Below, in pieces: positions 50,344 to 57,647 of a stretch of DNA of 64,000 bases (position 1 is the stretch's first letter; the number at the start of each line of letters is the position of its first letter). The notes under the pieces are model-generated. The model searched no databases and was not told the origin of the DNA. It saw nothing but the letters and a program-made list of their open reading frames with translations. This stretch comes from Polyangiaceae bacterium (lineage in GTDB: Bacteria > Myxococcota_A > Polyangia > Polyangiales > Polyangiaceae). The stretch is taken from NCBI GenBank assembly GCA_020633205.1, contig JACKEB010000011.1, positions 248,001 to 312,000 on the forward strand, written 5' to 3'. Both the position numbers and the translations under genes were made by a program.

Positions 50344-51126
50344 ATGTCGGGGGGACGCAGAGCTCTGAGCACTGCGAGCTTGGTGCTCGTGGCGGCGTGC
50401 TCCCGTGAAGGATCTCACACGGAAAAGCCCGCTGTGGTGACATCGGCTGCAGCCTCGGTAGCCGAGTCAGCGACAACGGTTGCCGCGCCAGCTGGAGCAA
50501 AACTGGACTGCATCGGGGAGCCGACCGCGGAGCGCTTCGTCGTCTACCTGCATGGCATGGACAGCGAAGCACCCAGCGAGCAAGAGCAGCACAATCGCGA
50601 AGTGCTGGCGAAGCTGGCGAAGGCACAGGGCGTGCGCTTTGCGTTGCCGCGGGCCAGCATGGCCTGCCCCACTCGGGCTGGATCGGTGTGCTGGGGCTGG
50701 AAGTTCGATGAGGCGGAAGCCAGTGCTGCAGCGACCCAAATCGACGCAGCAGCCACCGGGTGCTTCCCAGGGAAACCCTACGGCGTGCTCGGCTTCTCGA
50801 ATGGAGGCTACCTGCTGAACAAGTTGCTGCGCAGCTGCCGCCTCGAGGCGATGCTGCCGAAGGCAGAGTGGCTGATCGGTGTGGGCAGCGCCAGGTTCGA
50901 GGGCGAGGGCGAGCTCGAGGCAGAGCCCAAGTCTCTCGCGGGCTGTGGCAGGTTGCTGCTCCTCAGTGGGCGTGAAGACAGCTACAACTTCGACCCTAAA
51001 CATCACCTGTACGAGCTCTTGGTGGCCAAGGGAGCCGACGTCGAACACTTCGAGTTCCCTGGAGGGCACATCCTCGAGGAAACATCGCTCAAGCAGGCGC
51101 TCGAGCGCGTTTCCAAGGCACGCTGA
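50344..51126 (+). CDS. Alpha/beta hydrolase lipoprotein
   Basis: A 260-residue lipoprotein (lipobox LVAAC) with an Ala/Ser/Val linker to about 50. The catalytic domain has FVVYLHGMDS (oxyanion loop), GFSNGGYLL (nucleophile elbow GxSxG), SGREDSYN (acid) and FPGGHILEE (histidine), as in PHB-depolymerase-like or dienelactone-hydrolase-like esterases. Cysteines near 56, 109 and 138 suggest disulfides. Follows the methyltransferase by 19 bp and is probably co-transcribed. Substrate unknown. Confidence 0.8.
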   Translation: MSGGRRALSTASLVLVAACSREGSHTEKPAVVTSAAASVAESATTVAAPAGAKLDCIGEPTAERFVVYLHGMDSEAPSEQEQHNREVLAKLAKAQGVRFALPRASMACPTRAGSVCWGWKFDEAEASAAATQIDAAATGCFPGKPYGVLGFSNGGYLLNKLLRSCRLEAMLPKAEWLIGVGSARFEGEGELEAEPKSLAGCGRLLLLSGREDSYNFDPKHHLYELLVAKGADVEHFEFPGGHILEETSLKQALERVSKAR

Positions 51127-51283
51127 GTGGCAAGAGATCGCCGGCGTGGCGGAGCAGGTCGCTGAGGCTGGTCGCCTGACCCCAGCGGTGCTCGGCGCCG
51201 CGCGGTCGAGCTCCCGCTTTGACCCGCAGCAGCTCAAGCGGGTGTGGCACTGCCTGGCGCGCTTTGGTCGCGACCGGGAGTGA
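51127..51283 (+). pseudogene. Possible 3' fragment of a small gene
   Basis: After the hydrolase stop, the third frame reads WQEIAGVAEQVAEAGRLT, then FDPQQLKRVWHCLARFG, ending in TGA at 51281-51283. The amphipathic helices look protein-like, but the frame upstream is only the shadow of the hydrolase, so no start exists. I take it as a possible remnant, at low confidence. Confidence 0.25.
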
Positions 51284-51532
51284 GTGCAGCCGCCGACGGT
51301 GCAACCTGAGCGGTGTGCTGTAGGTGCCTAGAGGTGTTCCTGAGATTCACAGCGGGCTGTCGGGGCGCAGCAACACCTCCAAGGTGCGCAGGCCTAGATG
51401 GCGCGGCCACGCGCGGGCCCCCGACGCGAGACAACGCGCCTCTCCCCCTGAAATCTTGCTGGATCCGGCGATAGAGACCGTGCGGAAACGTGAGTCCGCG
51501 ACGCTGGCCCGCTTCCTGCTGTAGCTGGGGGT

Positions 51533-52129
51533 ATGAAGTGGCTCTTGAGTCTCGCCTTGGCGGTGTGTGTCCTTGGAGCGCCGGCGCTTGCTGCTGCTCA
51601 GTGGCAGGAACCGGGGGCTACGAATGGCTGGGGCAACGACGCGCCGCCCTCCGGCTGGGGGACACCGAGCAACGGCTGGGGGCAACCCGGGTCGGAGCGA
51701 GAACTCACGCCCGCGGAGCCAGAGATGGAGACGGTTTCCTACGGTTGGCAGACGCTGACCGCAGATGGCCTGACCGCGGTGGCTACTGTCACAACCGGAG
51801 GAGTGGGCGCGGTTGGCTACTTCTTTGCGGTACCCATTATCCACCTGGCGCATGGGCGAGCCGGGGCGGCGCTCGCGAGCTTTGGATTTCGATCCGTGTT
51901 GCCCATTGGCTTCGCGCTTGGGGCGATCGCCCTGGATAACGGAGGTGACCACGGCTACGGGCCTCCGCTGCTTGGCGCGATAGCCGGCGTCGCTACAGCC
52001 ATCGCGCTTGATGCCGCCTGGTTGGCGCGTGAGACGCGGCCGAAGCGCGAACCTCCGAAGGCGGCCTCTGCGCCGTTGCTTCAGGTCAGCCAACACTCCG
52101 CGATGGGCGGCTGGCAGGGGACGTTTTAG
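51533..52129 (+). CDS. Envelope protein of the YGWQTLT...GWQGSF family, copy 2
   Basis: A 198-residue protein with a signal peptide (ALAAAQ), a Trp/Gly/Pro-rich repeat region (NGWGNDAPPSGWGTPSNGWG), then YGWQTLTAD, glycine-rich hydrophobic stretches, IIHLAHGRAGAALASFGFRS, DAAWLARE and the C-terminus VSQHSAMGGWQGTF. All blocks match the protein at 23597-24178 in order. The two hydrophobic stretches may be membrane hairpins. ATG at 51533. Its end overlaps the convergent gene by 4 bp. Function unknown; see the finding on the duplicated gene set. Confidence 0.75.
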   Translation: MKWLLSLALAVCVLGAPALAAAQWQEPGATNGWGNDAPPSGWGTPSNGWGQPGSERELTPAEPEMETVSYGWQTLTADGLTAVATVTTGGVGAVGYFFAVPIIHLAHGRAGAALASFGFRSVLPIGFALGAIALDNGGDHGYGPPLLGAIAGVATAIALDAAWLARETRPKREPPKAASAPLLQVSQHSAMGGWQGTF

Positions 52130-52686
52130 GTGGTCGCTTCACCCAGTGGCTGAGCGTGCTCTTGCAGCGCCCACCCGCACTCACCGAGGGCGCCGTCCAG
52201 AATCCCGCGCAGCTCATCCATTTGGCTCTGGGCCAGGCGTTGCCCGACCTGGGACGCCCACCACAGCAGGATCATCGCGGCGATGCACAGGCCGCTCAGC
52301 CCCAGCGTCCACGGAGCGCCTCCGCTCATCGATAGGGCCGCGGCGAACACCAGCGCGAAGAACGTCAGCACCGAGAGAGCCAGGTACGCGAACATGAAGC
52401 CAGTCCACACCGAGGGGTGCGGACTGAAGCGCCCGGAGATCTGGGTACCGCTTCCGTGGGGAGCTATCTCCAGGTTGAGCCATGGGGACCAAAAATGTTG
52501 GTCCGCCTCAGGGATGCTCAAGGTGAAGTGGTCGCTGACGAGATCGCCCTCGGAGCCACCGCCAGGGACCTTCGTCACCCCGAGCACGACGGGCATTTCC
52601 GCGAGGCGCGCCTGGAGCCGCTTGCGTACCTCTCGGCTCGAACAAGTCACTTCCAGGTGAAATGTCGGCCTAAACCCCAGGCTCAT
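52126..52686 (-). CDS. Membrane protein of unknown function
   Basis: A 186-residue protein from ATG 52686 (GAGGGGG upstream). The first 100 residues form a soluble domain (FHLEVTCSSREVRKRLQARL, GTQISGRFSPHPSVW) that looks like a beta-alpha polyketide-cyclase-type or START-like fold. Two transmembrane helices follow at about 103-122 and 128-148, then a C-terminal amphipathic helix. It sits between the two envelope-family genes of the second set, on the opposite strand. Similar single-pair membrane proteins are frequent in Polyangia but are not characterised. Confidence 0.6.
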   Translation of the reverse strand: MSLGFRPTFHLEVTCSSREVRKRLQARLAEMPVVLGVTKVPGGGSEGDLVSDHFTLSIPEADQHFWSPWLNLEIAPHGSGTQISGRFSPHPSVWTGFMFAYLALSVLTFFALVFAAALSMSGGAPWTLGLSGLCIAAMILLWWASQVGQRLAQSQMDELRGILDGALGECGWALQEHAQPLGEATT

Positions 52687-52851
52687 GGGTGCTGCCCCCT
52701 CATCCATGGACAGGCTAAGGGTTGCAGCTCCGGCGAGCAACGCGCGGGTGACGGCGGCGCAAAGCTTTCTGTCGTCGTGAAAAGCTCGCGTCGCCGTACG
52801 GTAGCGAATGCAGCTTGCTACGCCGCACTGAGTCAGCGCACATTCCCCAAC

Positions 52852-53817
52852 GTGAGGTTAGCGCTGGCGTTCCTGGGTGTGGCTTTGACGCTTGGAGTCA
52901 TGGGCGGCTGCTCGAGCTCGGATCCCGAAGCCACCCACGCTGGAGCGTGTGGCCCGGGGAGCTGCACGCTGGAGAGCCTGTGTACCAAGCGGAAGTGCGG
53001 TGGCATGGACGCTCGCTACGGCGCGGACGGTTGTCAGAGATTAGGGTGCACCGAGACCGGCGACTGCGGCCTCAGTGAGCGGTGTATTCTTCAGTTCGGG
53101 CCGTCCATGGACAGCTGCGAGATGAAGGCAGACGGTAGCTGTGAGTGTCTCAACTCGCTGGACGGCGGGCTGTTTGGCCGCTGTATCCCCGAAGCTGAAA
53201 TCCTTGGGGAAACATGCTTCGTGCCGACGGACTGCGCGTCGCTCAACCAACAGGTCGAGGTCCTCGAGCTGGCGCTTGGCTCTACCCGCGGCGACCTCGA
53301 GCTGAGCACCCGCGAGTGCCTGTCGCGCATCTACGCCAAACAGCAGGAACTCAGCTGTCCTCACACTGCACGCGCCTGCGACGGCGCCTTCCCGTGCCTA
53401 CTGGAAGAGCTGTGCAACACCGAAGGTTGTGGTGGTGCGACCTCGCGGCTCGACGCCAACGGTTGCCCCCGCACGCTGTGCGAGGAGAGCGCCGACTGCG
53501 GCTCCAATCAAGTGTGCTTCGTTCCAAGCCTGGTGGAGCCCACGTGTTTCCCCACGGGTATCGAAGGGTGCAGCTCGGACTCACCAGGAAGCTGCAATTG
53601 CTTCGAAACGGCAGACTGCAGCGCCGCGGGCTTGTGCATCGAGCCAGGCGAAGTGCCAACTGAGGCTTGCGTGGTCGGTTCTGACTGCGCTGCCCTGGAT
53701 CTCCAAGCGGAGTCCCTCGGCCACTCGCTAGTCAGCGCCAAGAGCGACCTGAAGCTGCGACTCGAGCAGTGTGCAGACCGCGTGCGCCAAGAGCAGCAGG
53801 CGCTGAGCTGCCCATGA
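52852..53817 (+). CDS. Cys-rich lipoprotein with two internal repeats, copy 2
   Basis: The GTG at 52852 gives a 321-residue lipoprotein with signal MRLALAFLGVALTLGVMGGC, aligned residue for residue with copy 1 at 26315-27304 through the SSS that follows the cysteine. Two Cys-rich units follow: SCTLESLCTKRKCGGMDARY ... GRCIPEAEILGETCFVPTDC, and LEELCNTEGCGGATSR ... LCIEPGEVPTEACVVGSDC, each closed by a helix ending in Cys-Pro. Longer open frame upstream is not used because it lacks a signal. The two proteins are perhaps 35-40% identical by eye. Confidence 0.8.
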   Translation: MRLALAFLGVALTLGVMGGCSSSDPEATHAGACGPGSCTLESLCTKRKCGGMDARYGADGCQRLGCTETGDCGLSERCILQFGPSMDSCEMKADGSCECLNSLDGGLFGRCIPEAEILGETCFVPTDCASLNQQVEVLELALGSTRGDLELSTRECLSRIYAKQQELSCPHTARACDGAFPCLLEELCNTEGCGGATSRLDANGCPRTLCEESADCGSNQVCFVPSLVEPTCFPTGIEGCSSDSPGSCNCFETADCSAAGLCIEPGEVPTEACVVGSDCAALDLQAESLGHSLVSAKSDLKLRLEQCADRVRQEQQALSCP

Positions 53818-53954
53818 GTCTCGCAGTCGATTCGTTGCCACGAACGAAGCAGGTCGCTGCGAGGTGATGCTTCTCTGCTAACCTAACTGGACCCTACTTC
53901 TTGGAATTTGCGACCGCGTGGCAACGGCCGCCGGCTCGCGTTGGAGGCTCGCTT

Positions 53955-54590
53955 GTGAAGACTCGATCTGGACGTCGTACTGTGTGTTCGATCTTGGGGG
54001 CGACGCTGGCTTTGCTCGTTGGCCCGGCGGTGGCCAAGGCGCAGGATGGGCACCCCCAGAAGCGTTGGCTTCGGGAGCTGAGCGCTGCAGCTGCCTGGCT
54101 GCCGGGGGGCGGCGCCTTCCGCTCTGCCTATTTCCTGGGCATCAGCGCCAACTACGGCGCCTTCTCGATCGGAGGGGAATTCTCGCGCTACCAGCTCTCA
54201 CTGCATGATGAGGTGCGCGACGAGAACACCAGCTACGGCGTGTGGGAGCTGTTCCCCTTGGTGCTGGGGCTGCACTTCGACGTAGCTGGAGTCCCCCTGC
54301 GCGTTGGCGGAGACGCCGCCGTGGGGGTCGGGGTTGGTGAAACGGTCAAGACGGGAGGTTGTGCCTCACGGAACTACACGCCCCTCGTGCTGCGAGGACG
54401 CGTGCGGGCCCAGTACGTCAGCGGCTCCTTCGGGGTGGGACCGTTCGTGGGCTACGCTCACAACTTCGGAGGATCCGTGGGGGAGGATTGCGACATTGGA
54501 TACAATGGTCCCGATCCCGATCGCCGCGAATACCCAGACGCGGCACCCTTCGGAGTCGAAGCGGGGATCAGTGCAGGACTGCGCTTCTGA
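53955..54590 (+). CDS. Outer-membrane beta-barrel-like protein, family shared with 22979-23593
   Basis: Start GTG 53955 with GGAGG at 53943-53947. The 211-residue product has a signal peptide (VGPAVAKAQ) and a series of amphipathic strands, with VGPFVGYAHNFG before the end and a terminal phenylalanine (GISAGLRF). It is paralogous to 22979-23593. A loop between the last strands (GEDCDIGYNGPDPDRREYPD) is longer here. Third member of the second envelope set, 137 bp after the Cys-rich lipoprotein on the same strand. Function unknown. Confidence 0.7.
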   Translation: MKTRSGRRTVCSILGATLALLVGPAVAKAQDGHPQKRWLRELSAAAAWLPGGGAFRSAYFLGISANYGAFSIGGEFSRYQLSLHDEVRDENTSYGVWELFPLVLGLHFDVAGVPLRVGGDAAVGVGVGETVKTGGCASRNYTPLVLRGRVRAQYVSGSFGVGPFVGYAHNFGGSVGEDCDIGYNGPDPDRREYPDAAPFGVEAGISAGLRF

Positions 54591-54606
54591 GCGGTTTTTT
54601 GGCACC

Positions 54607-54978
54607 TTATTCCTGAAGTGCGTGCGGGGCGTCGAAGTTGCCCAGCTCACCTTCGATGCCGAGCTCGCGCATGAAGGCTGGCGGATTGAACCCGATCGAC
54701 TGGTAGTGCGCCTGCACCTTCTCCACCGCTGATGCGATCGCCTCCGGGCTCTCCCAGGCGGCGATGGTGCTCAGGTTGAAGCGCGTCGGGCCGCCGCTCT
54801 TCTCCAGGATGACGTGTCCAAGGAACCCGGGCAGCGTGCGAATGAACGCGAAGTTTCTGTGGCTCGCCTCCAGGAAGGCTTCCCGCGCGGCCTCGGGGAC
54901 GACGAAATGATCCACGCGGAACTGAATACGGGGATAACGTTGGCGGTCGGCGAGCCACAGCTGGTTGGTGAGGGCCAT
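54607..54978 (-). CDS. ABM-domain (antibiotic biosynthesis monooxygenase-like) protein
   Basis: A 123-residue protein that fits the dimeric alpha-beta barrel of the ABM family: VDHFVVPEAAREAFLEASHR, LPGFLGHVILEK, FNLSTIAAWESPEAIASAVE and HYQSIGF. Such proteins include haem-degrading and quinone-forming monooxygenases. ATG at 54978; an alternative 54999 adds seven residues. Adjacent AraC gene is 85 bp upstream on the same strand and may control it. Confidence 0.8.
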   Translation of the reverse strand: MALTNQLWLADRQRYPRIQFRVDHFVVPEAAREAFLEASHRNFAFIRTLPGFLGHVILEKSGGPTRFNLSTIAAWESPEAIASAVEKVQAHYQSIGFNPPAFMRELGIEGELGNFDAPHALQE

Positions 54979-55063
54979 GCACGGAGCCTGGCGACTCACG
55001 AACCTTGGGTCTCGGTGAATGGTGACGAAGACTAGGCTCTTCGTGCGCTGGCTGCCTGAATCG

Positions 55064-55858
55064 CTAGCGCTTCAACAGCTCGCCTGGCGCGTAACCAAAG
55101 CGGTGGCGAAACGCGCGGCTGAAACGGCCGGGATCCCTGAACTCGAACTCCAGCGCGACGCTCAACACGCTGCTCTCACTCTGCAGCAGAAGCTCCCGGG
55201 CGGAGTCCAAGCGCCGCTCCAGCAAGTAGCGATAAGGGGTGGTGCCGGTCTGCGCCTTGAACTGGCGCAGAAACACGAAGCGCGTCAAGCCAGCGGCGCG
55301 CGCCATGTCGTCCACACTCACTGCCTCTCGCAGCTTGCCGTGGATGAAGTCTATCGCCGTGCGGATCCGTGCGTCCCGCGGCTCCTGAGCGCGCCCGGGG
55401 TTGCGTGGCAGGAGGCTCAGGGTGATCGCGTCGACCAGTGACGTGAGCTGGAGGTCGCCGGCCGGTAGCTCCCGTGCGCACGTCGCGAGCAACGCCATGA
55501 GCCGCGCGGTGGTCGCGCCCGGCGAGAAACGCTGCACACGCTCCGGGACCTTCACGTTCAGCGCATCTCTCGCCGCCTGCAGCTGGCACCGCGATAGATG
55601 CAGCTGGGTGAGCCGGCCCGCCAGGCGAGGCTGATTGCCCACCTCGGGCAGCATCAAGATTGCGTCACCCGCCTCGGCTTCAAACTCACCGATTGACGTG
55701 CGGAAATCTAGGCGGCCGGCCTCGATGTAGCTGAGCTCGAAGTCGTCATGGACGTGCAGCGGACGCCAGCTCGGGCCACCCACCGCGGTGGACCGGGTCA
55801 CGATCTCGAAGTCCTCCGAGCTGGCGAGGCTGGCCTGCACAGAGGGAGTGTAGCGCAA
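55064..55858 (-). CDS. AraC family transcriptional regulator
   Basis: A 264-residue regulator. The N-terminal cupin-like sensor domain holds HDDFELSYIEAG and FEAEAGDAILMLPEVGN. The C-terminal pair of helix-turn-helix motifs is VSVDDMARAAGLTRFVFLRQ and SVLSVALEFEFRDPGRFSRA, ending FGYAPGELLKR. The frame begins with TTG at 55858; a GTG at 55840 is also possible. It probably regulates the ABM-domain gene downstream and perhaps the divergent TetR-dehalogenase genes. Ligand unknown. Confidence 0.88.
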   Translation of the reverse strand: MRYTPSVQASLASSEDFEIVTRSTAVGGPSWRPLHVHDDFELSYIEAGRLDFRTSIGEFEAEAGDAILMLPEVGNQPRLAGRLTQLHLSRCQLQAARDALNVKVPERVQRFSPGATTARLMALLATCARELPAGDLQLTSLVDAITLSLLPRNPGRAQEPRDARIRTAIDFIHGKLREAVSVDDMARAAGLTRFVFLRQFKAQTGTTPYRYLLERRLDSARELLLQSESSVLSVALEFEFRDPGRFSRAFRHRFGYAPGELLKR

Positions 55859-55926
55859 GCGCTGGGTTCCGGCGCTCCTCTCCCCCCAAGAAATGCAAGA
55901 AGTGCGCGGAAAGATGGGCCAAGTCG

Positions 55927-55948
55927 TTTTTGAGTGATCATCTAAAAA
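55927..55948. promoter_or_regulatory. Operator shared by the TetR and dehalogenase genes, site 1
   Basis: The 22-bp AT-rich site TTTTTGAGTGA...TAAAAA lies 21 bp before the TetR ATG. Its first 11 bases are identical to the site at 56621-56642 and it matches that site at about 17 of 22 positions. The half-palindrome (TTTTTGA with CTAAAAA) fits TetR-type operators. Confidence 0.6.
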
Positions 55949-55968
55949 TCGCTGCTAGGGTTTGCGCT

Positions 55969-56565
55969 ATGGGTCGGGCGAGGGCTTTCGAGGAGCGTGA
56001 GGCGCTGGACGCCGCCATGCTGGTGTTTTGGCACCAGGGCTACCGCGCGACTTCCGTGAAGGACCTCGAGGACGCGACCAAGCTGAAGCCGGGCAGCCTG
56101 TATCATGCGTTTGGCAATAAGCACTCGCTGTTCTTGCGGGTGATCGATCACTACATCGAGCGCGTCATTACCGCGCGGGTACAACACTACCTGGAGTGTG
56201 ACGGCCCGCCGCTGACGGAGCTTCGGGAGTTCATCACCTCCGCCTTTGCCCATGTTTCGAAGGGCTCACCCAGCCCTGCCTGCTTGCTGCTGAACACCGC
56301 GGTTGAACTCGGGATGGAAGACGCTGAGGTGCATTCCCGCGTGGCAACGGGGATGCGACTGGTGGAGCGGGGCATGCAGCGGCAGATTGCGCGCGCCCGG
56401 GAGCTTGGACAAGTCGCCGAGTGCGTGGATCCACGGGCGGCAGCGAAGAACCTCGCCGTGGCGTTTCAAGGGATCTTGGTGGCCAGCCGAATGACCAGTC
56501 GCCGCGCGTCGCTGATCGAGCTGACGGATCAAGCGCTGCAGCAGCTAGGCCTCAGCCCTCACTAG
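55969..56565 (+). CDS. TetR family regulator of the dehalogenase
   Basis: A 198-residue regulator. From ATG 55969 the N-terminal DNA-binding domain reads AFEEREALDAAMLVFWHQGY, then ATSVKDLEDATKLKPGSLYHAF with the recognition helix, as in the TetR group near YcdC/RutR-like proteins. The C-terminal domain has SPACLLLNTAVELGMEDAEV, common in the AcrR-type group. A 22-bp operator sits just upstream, and a near-copy lies before the dehalogenase gene that follows 89 bp downstream. I infer repression of both by this protein. Confidence 0.9.
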   Translation: MGRARAFEEREALDAAMLVFWHQGYRATSVKDLEDATKLKPGSLYHAFGNKHSLFLRVIDHYIERVITARVQHYLECDGPPLTELREFITSAFAHVSKGSPSPACLLLNTAVELGMEDAEVHSRVATGMRLVERGMQRQIARARELGQVAECVDPRAAAKNLAVAFQGILVASRMTSRRASLIELTDQALQQLGLSPH

Positions 56566-56620
56566 TTTTTTGGGGGTGAGGCGCGGCGTTTCGCTCCTGC
56601 ATCCAGCCTTTCGTGCCCGA

Positions 56621-56642
56621 TTTTTGAGTGAGTATTCAAATA
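56621..56642. promoter_or_regulatory. Operator shared by the TetR and dehalogenase genes, site 2
   Basis: TTTTTGAGTGAGTATTCAAA followed by TA lies 13 bp before the dehalogenase start, just upstream of its ribosome site (AAGGAGAG). TTTGA and TCAAA form the inverted arms. A repressor bound here would block both the promoter and access to the start. Confidence 0.6.
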
Positions 56643-56654
56643 CAAGGAGAGACC

Positions 56655-57557
56655 ATGGACTACGTACGCACGCCCGAGGAACGCTTCGAGAACCTGCCTG
56701 AGTTTCCGTATCAGCCGCACTACGTGGAGGTTCCCTCGGGAGACGGCGGCAGCCTGCGTATGGCCTATCTGGATGAGGGACCGCGGGACGCGGCGCCGAT
56801 CTTGCTGCTCCACGGCGAGCCGTCATGGTCCTTCCTTTATCGCAAGATGATTCCGGTGCTGGTCGAGCACGGCCACCGCTGTGTCGCGCCGGACTTGATC
56901 GGCTTTGGTCGTTCCGACAAGCCCACGCAGCGCGAGGACTACACCTATGCGCGCCACCTGGGTTGGCTGCGAGACTGGCTGACGGCGGTCGATCTGAAGC
57001 GAATCACGCTGGTCTGTCAGGATTGGGGAGGACTGCTGGGTCTGCGACTCCTAGTGGAGCAACCGGAGCGCTTTGCGCGCTGCGTGGCGGCAAACACCAT
57101 GTTGCCCACCGGGGATGTCGACCCAGGACCCGCATTTGCTGCGTGGAAAAATTTCTCCCAGAACTCACCCGAGTTCCCGGTCGGGGGCATCGTCAACGGT
57201 GGTTGCACCACGGATCTCAGCGCCGATGTGGTGGCGGCGTACGACGCGCCTTTCCCCGACGACTCCTTCAAGGCGGGTGCGCGGCAGTTTCCGCTGCTCG
57301 TCCCGGCGACCCCCGACGACCCCGAAGCGCCTGCCAACCGTGAGGCGCTGCAGAAGCTGATGGCGCTGGAGCTGCCGTTCTTGACTGCCTTCAGCGACGA
57401 GGATCCGATCATGCGCGGCCTGGACAAGGTGCTCCAACAGATCGTCCCAGGAGCAACTGGCCAGGCGCACACCACGATTGTGGGTGGCGGGCACTTCCTG
57501 CAGGAGGACCGTGGTCCAGAGCTCGCAGAAGCCGTGCATCGCTTCGTGGTGAGCTGA
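56655..57557 (+). CDS. Haloalkane dehalogenase, family I-like
   Basis: A 300-residue alpha/beta hydrolase with the haloalkane dehalogenase set: HGEPSWS at 53-59 with halide-stabilising W58, CQDWGG at 121-126 with nucleophile D123 and second halide Trp W124, the acid D250 in FSDEDP and the base H280 in GGGHFLQED. Length, HGEPSW and an acid located after strand 7 match subfamily HLD-I (DhlA/DhmA type). The cap domain (about 150-220) sets substrate range. The ATG at 56655 has AAGGAGAG upstream. Control by the adjacent TetR protein is indicated by a shared operator. It hydrolyses halogenated alkanes to alcohols and halide. Confidence 0.9.
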   Translation: MDYVRTPEERFENLPEFPYQPHYVEVPSGDGGSLRMAYLDEGPRDAAPILLLHGEPSWSFLYRKMIPVLVEHGHRCVAPDLIGFGRSDKPTQREDYTYARHLGWLRDWLTAVDLKRITLVCQDWGGLLGLRLLVEQPERFARCVAANTMLPTGDVDPGPAFAAWKNFSQNSPEFPVGGIVNGGCTTDLSADVVAAYDAPFPDDSFKAGARQFPLLVPATPDDPEAPANREALQKLMALELPFLTAFSDEDPIMRGLDKVLQQIVPGATGQAHTTIVGGGHFLQEDRGPELAEAVHRFVVS

Positions 57558-57647
57558 CCCGAGAGTTTGGCAACGAACGCTTCGTTCGCGGCCGCCGCAG
57601 GCTTTGCGCCTTGACTCGTATCCGACGAGGAGTAGGAGGCGCCACCT

